Positions 1 to 6,478 of a DNA stretch of 64,000 nt are shown here, piece after piece. The position numbers and the translations under genes are program-made. The stretch is taken from the NCBI GenBank assembly GCA_948146395.1, contig OX411552.1, forward strand, positions 48,867,058-48,931,057, in the 5' to 3' direction. Within the stretch, counting starts at the first letter, position 1. The number at the start of each line of letters is the position of its first letter. The notes under the pieces were generated by a model, which was not told the DNA's origin, ran no database searches, and saw nothing but the letters and a program-made list of their open reading frames with translations. The stretch comes from Fragum whitleyi. Taxonomy: Eukaryota > Mollusca > Bivalvia > Cardiida > Cardiidae.

Positions 1-218
1 CGGTTTACGCTGTTAAATTTCAAGACTTCCGAAATGTAACGGAACTATTACGGGTCCTCTACCTTAAATGCAACCTAACAGGGGGTTAAAATAGCAAACG
101 CCATTCTTACGAGACGTATCAAAGGGGGTCGTTGCAAGCCTGCAGTAAGTCTCTGTACATCGAGTAGACGCTTACAGCAATGTTGAAACGACCTCTCAGT
201 TAATTTTACCTTGTATCA

Positions 219-290
219 ATTGCTAAGTGTGAAACAGTTGTAACTGCCTATAAACATATAGGCAGTTACAATTTTTTCGCACTGAGCAAT
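219..290. repeat. Hairpin A: near-perfect 72-nt inverted repeat
   Basis: Arms of 34 nt (219-252 and 257-290) with a 4-nt AACA loop. The 15 bp nearest the loop pair perfectly. Over the whole arm there are 30 Watson-Crick pairs, 2 G-U pairs and 2 mismatches. The right arm contains a T-run (272-277). It could be a pre-miRNA-like or other hairpin RNA, or a tiny foldback element. Other copies: 6495-6566, 12772-12843, 19057-19128, 25331-25402, 31603-31674, 37874-37945, 44148-44219, 50420-50490 (one T shorter), 56690-56761 and 62961-63032. Confidence 0.8.
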
Positions 291-386
291 CAATATATCA
301 TAGTGATGACTAAAAGAGAAATCGCTTGCCACGGAAAGCATTCGTTATAACAGGCTGTCTAGGGTTGAAACTTTTCTTTTTCGATC

Positions 387-535
387 GATTTTCTGAATCT
401 ATAATGATCATTCTACCTCTCTGTATCAAAAATGCGACCATCTATTAACCTCTACTGGAACCAATCTCTTTTTCAAACATTTGTTTTACGGGGCTCCCAG
501 ATGGTCCTTTTTGTATAACGGGTCACATATGCCGA
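387..535 (+). repeat. T2: diverged direct repeat of element T1
   Basis: About 145 bp that aligns by eye with 5497-5647: both begin TTTTCTGAATC, share ACCAATCTCTTTTTCAAA and end with GCTCCCAGATGG followed by a C/T run and a TCACA-like end. T2 lacks a clear matching left terminal repeat, so it looks like a truncated relative of T1. It recurs once per unit. Confidence 0.6.
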
Positions 536-695
536 TCTTTGTAGACCTTTGATCCTTGGTCCAGTCACCTTTTAGCCCACCTGAGGACAAAGTGCTTGAA
601 ATGTGAGCTATTCTGATCGCCCAATGTCCGACTCCGTCGTGTGTCGTCCACAAATCTTTAAACATATTCTCTTCCTAAATGAATCATTGATAAAA

Positions 696-749
696 CAATC
701 AATCTATCAATCAATCTATCTATCAATCAATCTATTCATCTATCATTCA
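696..749 (+). repeat. Tetranucleotide tract (CAAT/CTAT)n
   Basis: Imperfect run of AATC and TATC tetramers. It is present in all eleven units with no length change noticed, which is unusual stability for a microsatellite and fits very recent copying. Confidence 0.8.
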
Positions 750-846
750 AAAAAATTTATATTTGCAATGAGACGTCGCATTTGGACGATAGTAAGCGGA
801 ACTTACAGTACTTTGACGCCATTTTTGCAGCGTGAATCACTAACTA

Positions 847-870
847 TTAATTAATAATAATAATAATTAA
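847..870 (+). repeat. (AAT)n microsatellite 1
   Basis: TTAATAATAATAATAATTAA-type run, constant among units. Confidence 0.75.
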
Positions 871-1088
871 ACTAACAAATGCGTTTAATATGGAACAATC
901 TTATATTGATCATTATTAGATTTAATAAATTACCCTTTTTTTAAATTATTTTAATAGGATTATTTCCGCGTCGAAATTTTCTAGTCGCCATTTTTGCTTC
1001 ATTATGAGCAGCGTTACACTTGCAACCCGAAAAGTTATTCTCGAAATGAGTGTCATAGTACGGTAATGATTATAAAAATGATAATACT

Positions 1089-1136
1089 GATAATTATAAT
1101 TATAATAATAAAAATAATAATAATAATAATAAAAAT
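1089..1136 (+). repeat. (AAT)n microsatellite 2
   Basis: ATAATTATAATTATAATAAT followed by an AAATAATAAT run. It sits about 35 bp after the site of the 7-bp insertion that separates units 1-2 from units 3-11. Confidence 0.75.
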
Positions 1137-1425
1137 TGGAAGAAGAAAATGATATCAGTCAAGCAACTGTATAGAACCATTGCATTTGTAGCCTTTCAAA
1201 ATGCAATTGCCACCAGCAAAGGCCGAGAACTTTCTAACTTATCACTCTGTCACGATCGGAAAAAGCGTTTCACCTGATCTCAATTTACATAAGGGTAACT
1301 AGGACTTTGAATTTTACACGCACTCAGAAGGCGACCAACATAGAATATATAGGAAAAGGCGATATGTGGTCTGTGGCAAAAGATGAGTGTCCTCCGTATG
1401 CTCCCCTTTTCTATAATGCGAGCGT
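1137..1425. other. Spacer with no recognised feature
   Basis: No gene, repeat or RNA seen between the AAT tract and hairpin B. The antisense 60-codon ORF that starts here runs through hairpin B and shows no coding character. Confidence 0.5.
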
Positions 1426-1495
1426 TGGTGAATAATCAAAACATCGTAACTACAGCTTGAATAAGTTGTAGTTTCGATGTTATGATCATTCATCA
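1426..1495. repeat. Hairpin B: 70-nt inverted repeat
   Basis: Arms of 33 nt (1426-1458 and 1463-1492 plus 1493-1495) with a GAAT loop at 1459-1462. There are 28 Watson-Crick pairs, 2 G-U pairs and 3 isolated mismatches. Size and loop match hairpin A, and both have GTAACT on the 5' arm at the same distance from the loop, which may mean shared ancestry. Other copies: 7702-7771, 13986-14055, 20271-20340, 26545-26614, 32817-32886, 39088-39157, 45362-45431, 51633-51702 and 57904-57973. Confidence 0.78.
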
Positions 1496-1721
1496 TAGAC
1501 TTTCTTCGAAACGGGATTTATTTCTTTAACGCACTAGCGCAATATGCGTAATGGTAGTTACGCCCTTGAGCTATGTCCGTCTAGGGATAATCTGCCTGGA
1601 GACATTAATCTTTAGCTGTGAACAACACAATTTGAGAAACAGTTCGACGGTTTAAAGAGATGACGATCGACTCATCCTTCCCAAACCTATTTAATCAAGA
1701 TGGTATGCTGAAGAGCTTGCT
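1496..1721. other. Spacer holding the left edge of the A/B divergence
   Basis: No gene seen. Type A and B units become different at base 1602 of this unit (the A of GAGACATTAATC), which equals 26723 in unit 5. Confidence 0.6.
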
Positions 1722-1759
1722 ACTATTATTATAATTATTATTATTATTATTGTTGTTGC
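1722..1759 (+). repeat. (TTA)n microsatellite with TTG end
   Basis: ACTATTATTATAATTATTAT followed by further TTA and then TTGTTG. Lies just before the 12-bp inverted repeat at 1786-1855. Confidence 0.75.
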
Positions 1760-1785
1760 TCCTACGGCATCATAAAAGCCTTACC

Positions 1786-1855
1786 GTTTTATCGGGCTCG
1801 GCTGCGAAATTTATCCAGTTCGCCAAATACATTCCTGCGCCTTGCCCGATAAAAC
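1786..1855. repeat. 12-bp perfect inverted repeat spanning 70 bp
   Basis: GTTTTATCGGGC (1786-1797) and its exact complement GCCCGATAAAAC (1844-1855), with a nested GCGAA/TTCGC pair inside. Could be a foldback remnant or a structured RNA. Type B units keep both arms and change only one base of the loop (GCGCC to ACGCC). Confidence 0.6.
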
Positions 1856-1900
1856 CTTTTCATCTCAACTCACCATCCACCAATTACAGTAAAACGCATA

Positions 1901-2296
1901 TTAAGCGACCACCAATTGGACCACAAAATAGTGGTCGTTAAAGAGAATGGTCGCTTAGTACACGTTTTTCTTACAAATGAGAAACATCATCTTGATTAAA
2001 TGTGTATTTAATTGCGAATTTTCTAAATTGTCATATTTTATTAAAACTCAAAAGAATCGTCTGATTGAGACGATTGTATTCAGTTTAAATAACATTGGGT
2101 TCATTTACCTGAATAATTTTTAAACCAATAGTTTCTACTTTTTAAGATATTTTGATTAAAAGAGGGCAATATTTAAAACGGCCGCTTAATAAAAATGGTC
2201 GCTTAATAGACGTGGACGCTCGAGCAAGATGTACTGTATATCAAATCACGGAGAATTGATATTATTTTTTTCAGCCATTCAAAAACGGTCGTTTAA
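1901..2296 (+). repeat. Cluster of GGTCGCTTAA-like motifs
   Basis: Six related motifs: TTAAGCGACC (1901, inverted), GTGGTCGTTA (1931), TGGTCGCTTA (1948), CGGCCGCTTAAT (2179), TGGTCGCTTAAT (2196) and CGGTCGTTTAA (2286). This is probably degraded interspersed repeat sequence. An 8+5+8 hairpin (2055-2075) lies between them. Confidence 0.55.
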
Positions 2297-2354
2297 GTTG
2301 GGTGAATTTAAAAGATGAATCATTTAGGGGATTAGGGGAGTATTTATTAATTTT

Positions 2355-2450
2355 ATGGAGGTGTGAAACTAAAAACCTAACTACGCTGAATGAATATACG
2401 AAATGGATTCTTAAATTAATGTGATTAGGTTTTCAGTCCCACACCTTTAT
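2355..2450. mobile_element. M1: short foldback/MITE-like element (type A form)
   Basis: Inverted arms of 21 bp, 2360-2380 and 2425-2445, pair with three mismatches around a 44-bp centre; GGTGTGAAACT and its complement mark the ends. Type B units carry a 100-bp form with better-matched arms. Other copies: 8631-8726, 14915-15010, 21200-21295, 27477-27576, 33749-33848, 40017-40112, 46294-46393, 52565-52664 and 58836-58935. Confidence 0.55.
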
Positions 2451-2558
2451 CAAATCAACATACAATTTCTCGAAATCTCATTATGCAATATCTTAAAGAA
2501 GCAAAACTGGAGTAACTATGCATAATAACATAGATTGTATATAGGACTACATTTTTTT

Positions 2559-2591
2559 GGGGGGGGGGGGGGTGGGGGGGTGGGGGGGGGG
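2559..2591 (+). repeat. G-tract with T interruptions (G-quadruplex potential)
   Basis: Runs of 14, 7 and 10 G separated by single T, preceded by a T-run. The run lengths change between units and follow unit class. Other copies: 8836-8868, 15119-15153, 21403-21426, 27683-27705, 33955-33977, 40220-40243, 46500-46522, 52771-52793 and 59042-59064. Type B copies have four regular runs of 4-6 G. Lengths of long homopolymers may include sequencing error. Confidence 0.85.
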
Positions 2592-3220
2592 AAGCTTACG
2601 AAAAATCTGCGTAATCAAAATTGCTTTCATTGAGTAATGAAACAAAATTTAATTTCATTATCAAGACCTTAACATATTGCCCTTTTAATACACGTGCATA
2701 TGCAAGACTTTCTGCAATCTTTTGAAGTAGAAGCGCGTTTAAATGCCGCATAATAAACATTGTCAACAGATAGTAATGAAAAGGATACTCTATCGTTTCT
2801 GATTCCAACATCCTTTGTTCTTGAAATCCATGTCCAGAAGATGCTTTCATTAGCGGTTGTCCAGAAGATGCTTTCATCAGCGGTTCACGTTTTCACAATT
2901 TTTCTTTGCGCACAACCACCCTCGAAAGTCTCTTGGTACGAAAGAGTTTCCTTACTTTGGAACCACCATCAAAGGTCAGGCTCTCAGAAAAAATAGTTCC
3001 CACCTAGATTCATTTTATACTATGCATGAAATGTAGCAGAGGTCTAGCACTTGGTTGCACCTCATTTCAAGCACTTTACTGTTTTTTAAGCATTAAAATA
3101 GTGTGGCAAAGGGTGCACATCATTTTTCTAACCGGACTAGTTTAGGGTACAACGACCTCGGAAGTAATTCAAGACTGCAGCGGATCTCCCCATGGTATAT
3201 TTTAAACGTTCATAGATAAT
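2592..3220. other. Spacer holding the right edge of the A/B divergence
   Basis: Apart from the 27-bp duplication nothing is recognised. A T-run at about 3081-3086 is the last A/B difference; beyond it all units agree closely. Overlapping small ORFs on both strands are broken in type B units. Confidence 0.6.
2831..2884 (+). repeat. 27-bp tandem duplication, type A units only
   Basis: TGTCCAGAAGATGCTTTCAT-type module at 2831-2857 and 2858-2884 with one difference (ATTAGC/ATCAGC). Type B units have a single module (for example near 27962). Confidence 0.8.
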
Positions 3221-3244
3221 GCTCGCGGCCTACAAGCCACGAGC
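3221..3244. repeat. Small GC-rich hairpin
   Basis: GCTCGCGGC and GCCACGAGC pair with one mismatch around a 6-nt loop. It is conserved in both spacer types, just downstream of the diverged block. Confidence 0.5.
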
Positions 3245-3716
3245 AACAAAAATTATAGGCCGGGCGATATTGAAAGGCGTTTAATAGCGAACGTATTGAG
3301 GACTGAGAAATATACATACTTATATGAATATATTTCATCCGACTACGCATCGCCACGACACTAGCCTTATGTTATTCCATTTGAGTAATAACTCAAGGGA
3401 TAAAGACAGAAAACTTATCCTCATAAAGTAAGAAAAATTAAGGAAACGATTTTCAAACCGTCAACGGCGTACATCAGTCCAAACAAACAACCATATTGAA
3501 ACAATCTATTTTAGATAAATCCACTGCGTATCGTGCATTCTGATTTGCTGAAACATTGATTTTATTTCTCAATGAAAATTATTTTGAGTGAGCACCTTTT
3601 TTGTTAGCTTCCGCAAAAGGTAGTCCCGTCAGAAATATGTTTTATTCCTGTCGATTCTTCACAATTTTGCTTCATAATATTAAATCATAAGATATGAAGA
3701 GAGAATTAATTGATTT
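3245..3716. other. Spacer with no recognised feature, highly conserved among units
   Basis: No ORF of note, no repeat seen. Nearly invariant in all ten units, so it could hold distal regulatory sequence, but nothing specific supports this. Confidence 0.4.
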
Positions 3717-3932
3717 CATGGAGGTATGAAACTTAAAACCTTATCATTCTATTTTATGAATCCGCTTCGCGCATTAAATAAATGCATGAACATTTCGAAA
3801 ACGTAAAAAGCTGAAGAGGTTTTGTTAATATATGGAGGTATAAAAGAAAGACATAATCACACTATATAAATGAGCGAATTTTATTCCCACATGCATGTAA
3901 TTAGGTTTTACATTTCATACCACCCTTGCATG
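3717..3932. mobile_element. M2: foldback/MITE-like element upstream of the promoter
   Basis: Arms 3723-3743 (GGTATGAAACTTAAAACC...) and 3901-3921 (complement) match at 18 of 21 positions and are related to the M1 arms, so M1 and M2 look like one family. CATG bounds both ends. An internal third copy of the arm motif (TGGAGGTATAAAAG) starts at 3832. Copies in other units: 9994-10209, 16279-16494, 22552-22767, 28824-29039, 35096-35311, 41369-41584, 47641-47856, 53912-54127 and 60183-60398. Confidence 0.55.
3863..3870 (+). promoter_or_regulatory. TATA-box-like TATATAAA inside element M2
   Basis: TATATAAA lies 293 bp before the ATG, inside the inverted-repeat element M2. It could set a transcription start around 3895, giving a leader of roughly 260 nt, or the compact promoter closer to the gene may act without a TATA box. 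It recurs at the same distance upstream of all ten genes. Confidence 0.3.
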
Positions 3933-4005
3933 AAAAATCATTCTTTCATACATTATGAGTTAGCATCACTAAAATAAATATCATTTTATAAGTAAAATAC
4001 AATTA

Positions 4006-4155
4006 TCGACGCGCCTAATTGCGAAAACAGGCGAAAAATCCGAATGGTTTAGCCAACATCCGCTGACGACGTCAACTTCCGGCGGATGTAACGTTGTTAA
4101 CGTGGAAACGACGTCATTATCAAGCTTATGCTAGAAACGATCAACACGATAAACG
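4006..4155 (+). promoter_or_regulatory. Proximal promoter / 5' leader with CRE-like, ETS-like and inverted motifs (copy 1)
   Basis: A CpG-containing island in AT-rich spacer, directly 5' of the gene. Seen: directly repeated GCGAAAA (4021 and 4031); ACATCCGC (4056-4063) and its exact inverse GCGGATGT (4082-4089) flanking GACGTCA (4068-4074, CRE half plus core) and ACTTCCGG (4075-4082, ETS consensus); a second GACGTCAT (4110-4117); and AACGTT/GTTAAC palindromes between. Equivalent intervals for copies 2-10 are 10283-10432, 16568-16717, 22841-22990, 29113-29262, 35385-35534, 41658-41807, 47930-48079, 54201-54350 and 60472-60621. All are nearly identical. Factor binding is inferred from consensus only. 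Confidence 0.55.
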
Positions 4156-5229
4156 ATGGCGACAAAAGAAATAAAGATTCCAAAGTTAATGTTATTAGAA
4201 AAAGAGAAGAATTTATTCGGTGACCTGAGCAAGTATCTTTTAGCATTGGGAATGCTTTTCTATAGAGATCCGACGTCTGGAGCGAGTGATATGGAGAAGC
4301 TATTGAGAGAGAGGAAGTTCATAGAATCTATCAATCCGGTAAAGTTTTCCAACTTGCTACGATTTATTCAGATGATAGTTTCAAATAAAATGGTGAATAA
4401 GAAATCTCAGAGAGTTTTTATATCTGAGTTCATTTCATCGTGCCGAGAGGACAAAAGAAAGCTGTACAACTGTATAGAAAACTATAGAGAGAACATCGAA
4501 AAGTTGAGAGAATGTCAAAGATCCGTATGGAAAACGAGAGCTAAAGTATACAAGTATAGCTCCATGATTGATGCGGCTCAAAGTGCTCTAAAATACTACG
4601 CTGATGACAAGCAAGAATATAAAGCAAGAATGCACGCAATAAATGGGTTAAAGGATGATTTGTCTGAAAGACTTCAGCGACATACCGAAAATCTCCAATC
4701 TTATGATTTAGCCTTACTCAAAGAAAATGCTACACGAAAGGAGATCGAGAAGATATCTGCTGCTCTAAAAGACGGCATTATCGACAAAATAAATGCTAAA
4801 ATCAACAAGGTAGTAGACGATGCAAGTGGTGACAACGAAAATGTCTTCTCAACTGAAATGGTCGGCGAAACAATATATAACCTAATATGCCATTCTCTGG
4901 TTATGGTTGAGCCGCCATCAGATATTCTATGCTCCAACTTTAAGAAAGAAATACAACAACCGAATTTAGAGAAGAACCTATTTAATCACGAGAACGCAAA
5001 GAAAGTTTCTCGACTCAAGAATCAGATAATCGGAAAATCAAATACAAATGACAATGAAGAGATAAATCTGTTATTTGGAGCATTAAACAAGCCGAAGCTT
5101 GATTCTACGAACAAAAATATGATTCATGTAGAGCGGGAAGTCATTGCAGTAACACAGAATGACAAGATAACAGCGAAACCAAGAAAAGGACCATTGAATA
5201 GATTGAAGAAAAGGCTTACTGGAAAATAA
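4156..5229 (+). CDS. Uncharacterised helical protein, 357 aa, copy 1 (possible DED-like N-terminus)
   Basis: I do not recognise this family. An in-frame TAA (4150-4152) lies one codon before the ATG, so no upstream start in this exon is possible; the context ACG-ATG-G (A at -3, G at +4) is a strong Kozak match. Residues about 12-80 are hydrophobic helices. The stretch RDP (37-39), then MEKLLRERKFI (46-56), then N60 and FSNLLRFIQMI (64-74), follows the spacing of helices 2 and 4-6 of death-effector-type domains; this is a resemblance by eye, not a proven homology. Residues about 95-205 are charged, heptad-like helix (probable coiled coil). Residues about 235-260 are a hydrophobic segment ending in VEPPSD. 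The C-terminus is basic (KPRKGPLNRLKKRLTGK, 341-357). No signal peptide or clear membrane span is seen. K7 and F70 here. The six-frame reading shows no introns. An untranslated or earlier coding exon cannot be excluded. Confidence 0.86.
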   Translation: MATKEIKIPKLMLLEKEKNLFGDLSKYLLALGMLFYRDPTSGASDMEKLLRERKFIESINPVKFSNLLRFIQMIVSNKMVNKKSQRVFISEFISSCREDKRKLYNCIENYRENIEKLRECQRSVWKTRAKVYKYSSMIDAAQSALKYYADDKQEYKARMHAINGLKDDLSERLQRHTENLQSYDLALLKENATRKEIEKISAALKDGIIDKINAKINKVVDDASGDNENVFSTEMVGETIYNLICHSLVMVEPPSDILCSNFKKEIQQPNLEKNLFNHENAKKVSRLKNQIIGKSNTNDNEEINLLFGALNKPKLDSTNKNMIHVEREVIAVTQNDKITAKPRKGPLNRLKKRLTGK

Positions 5230-5230
5230 A
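5225..5230 (+). terminator. AATAAA polyadenylation hexamer overlapping the stop codon
   Basis: The end of the gene reads GGAAAATAAAAC: the TAA stop (5227-5229) is embedded in AATAAA. No other AATAAA was seen in the next 150 bases, which hold only ATAATATAATATAAT-like runs (about 5263-5303). The hexamer recurs at 11502, 17787, 24060, 30332, 36604, 42877, 49149, 55420 and 61691. If used, the 3' UTR would be only about 10-30 nt. Confidence 0.4.
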
Positions 5231-5389
5231 ACCGAACTAATTATGTAGAAATGTGATTTAACCATATATAATAACGATCATATTCAAAATAATATAATAT
5301 AATGATGAAACATGATATGCTACTTCTATATTTCTTTAACCATTACCAAAGACAATGAAGTACCAGACTGGTTGAAATAAGAATATAAA
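5231..5389 (+). other. 3' flank of the gene
   Basis: AT-rich, with TATAATAACG and ATAATATAATATAATG runs (5266-5303) that could hold non-canonical cleavage signals. Ends at the left terminus of T1. Confidence 0.4.
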
Positions 5390-5647
5390 TGTGACCGTCA
5401 CGCAAAAAGGGACCATCTGGGAAGCGCAAAAAGATCGACCCAGTCAGACTGTGCGATCTGCGCAGACTGACAAGAGTCGAAAATTCTAGCAAACAACAAA
5501 TTTTCTGAATCCAGAATGATTTTTCCAAATTCCTATGTTATTATTTACTAAATGCGCCTTCCTTTTGACCTATGCTGTACCAATCTCTTTTTCAAATATT
5601 TATATCACGAAGCTCCCAGATGGCCCCTTTTTGCCTGACGCATCACA
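5390..5647. mobile_element. T1: 258-bp foldback/MITE-like element downstream of the gene
   Basis: Terminal inverted repeats of about 36 bp: left 5390-5425 begins TGTGACCGTCACGC, right 5612-5647 ends GACGCATCACA. Both contain the core CCATCTGGGA or its complement, with a few differences. AATATA-like flanks could be a target-site duplication but are low-complexity. It has no transposase. Two small opposed ORFs here share a PDGPFL string only because the termini are inverted copies. Other copies: 11667-11924, 17952-18209, 24225-24483, 30497-30755, 36769-37026, 43042-43300, 49314-49572, 55585-55842 and 61856-62113. Confidence 0.6.
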
Positions 5648-5888
5648 AATATATTGCATTAACCCTTCCCATACTATTCACAACATATTCCATCTATACA
5701 TAAAGCCTCGACAGACTATATGGACTAAAATCAGAGTGCATAAATGTGAAGTCTGATCTTAGTCTACACTGCCTGCTTTCTTTGTAGTAATCATTACGGG
5801 GGAAAATCCCGAGCTAGACTGGTTAAAATGTTTCCCAAATTGTTAATTAGTTCCGGACAGAATTCAAATTCAGCAGAATAAGGGTTTA
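5648..5888. other. Spacer between T1 and S1 with no recognised feature
   Basis: No gene seen. Contains TAGACTGGTT (5815) echoing CAGACTGGTT (5364) before T1, possibly part of the flanks of an older insertion. Confidence 0.4.
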
Positions 5889-6183
5889 AGGTAGTGGACC
5901 CCTAATAGATCCTCAACATTTCGGAACGCATGAACTTTCACACTGTTTACCGAGGTTTTCTAATGAAATTAATGGAAAACCTCGGTTTACACTGTTTAAG
6001 TTCAAAACTTCCGAAACGTTACAGAACTTTTACGGGTACTCTACCTGAATACAACCTAACAGGGAGTTAAAATATCAAACCCCACTCTTACGAGACGTAT
6101 AAAAGGGGTCGTTGCAAGACTGCAGTAAGTCTCTGTACATCAAGTAGGCGCTTCCAGCAATCTTGAAATGACGTATCAGTTAG
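5889..6183. repeat. S1: palindromic element, first of a tandem pair
   Basis: About 295 bp, followed immediately by its diverged copy S2; matching positions are offset by 294. Its core is a 106-nt imperfect palindrome (5915-6020): outer arms AACATTTCGGAA and TTCCGAAACGTT, inner perfect 11-bp arms CCGAGGTTTTC (5950-5960) and GAAAACCTCGG (5975-5985). S1 starts in later units: 12166, 18451, 24725, 30997, 37268, 43542, 49814, 56084 and 62355. Confidence 0.75.
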
Positions 6184-6478
6184 GGAAGTGGACCCGAAAT
6201 AATTTAGCAACATTTCGGAGCGCAATATATTTCATGGTGTTGATCGAAGTTTCCTAATAAAATCATTAGGAAACATCGGTTTACGCTGTTAAATTTCAAG
6301 ACTTCCGAAATGTAACGGAACTATTACGGGTCCTCTACCTTAAATGCAACCTAACAGGGGGTTAAAATAGCAAACGCCATTCTTACGAGACGTATCAAAG
6401 GGGGTCGTTGCAAGCCTGCAGTAAGTCTCTGTACATCGAGTAGACGCTTACAGCAATGTTGAAACGACCTCTCAGTTA
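6184..6478. repeat. S2: palindromic element, second of a tandem pair
   Basis: Diverged copy of S1. Its core is a 104-nt imperfect palindrome (6210-6313) with 14-bp arms (6245-6258 and 6265-6278, one mismatch) around a 6-nt loop and outer ACATTTCGGA/TCCGAAATGT ends. The palindrome arms diverged together with spacing retained, as in S1. S2 intervals in later units end at 12755, 19040, 25314, 31586, 37857, 44131, 50403, 56673 and 62944. Bases 1-201 are the tail of the S2 that precedes unit 1. Confidence 0.75.

Larger units (their letters stand above)
1..6276 (+). repeat. Tandem array unit 1 (type A spacer)
   Basis: First of ten complete head-to-tail units, 6,276 bp long. Base 1 corresponds to base 6277, where the same sequence resumes. 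It has the type A spacer, lacks a 7-bp CGTACAC insertion at 1054/1055 that units 3 onward carry, and encodes F70 in its gene. It differs from unit 2 at 5528 (A here, C at 11805). The unit start is an arbitrary phase that falls inside repeat S2. Confidence 0.97.

Noticed and set aside
272..277. Rho-independent or Pol III terminator at hairpin A
   Set aside because: The T-run lies inside the paired right arm and not after the hairpin, and no Pol III gene was seen upstream.
603..854. 83-codon plus-strand ORF present in all eleven units
   Set aside because: Its first codon is GTG, it runs through the tetranucleotide microsatellite, and its conservation equals that of all surrounding spacer.
1314..1496. 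60-codon antisense ORF present in ten units
   Set aside because: It overlaps the hairpin B palindrome and has no domain-like content; conservation follows the array.
1750..1941. 63-codon ORF with A and B versions
   Set aside because: It begins with TTG inside the TTA/TTG microsatellite and spans the inverted repeat at 1786-1855.
2596..2996. Overlapping 93-codon antisense and 78-codon sense ORFs
   Set aside because: Both are disrupted in type B units, the sense one starts with TTG, and the repeated MKASSG comes from the 27-bp duplication.
4701..4937. Antisense 78-codon ORF inside the main gene
   Set aside because: It lies wholly within the 357-codon frame on the other strand and is best explained as a shadow.
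5343..5756. Two opposed small ORFs sharing PDGPFL, suggestive of a protein family
   Set aside because: The shared peptide is produced by the inverted termini of T1 read on opposite strands; start codons and frames are lost in several units.
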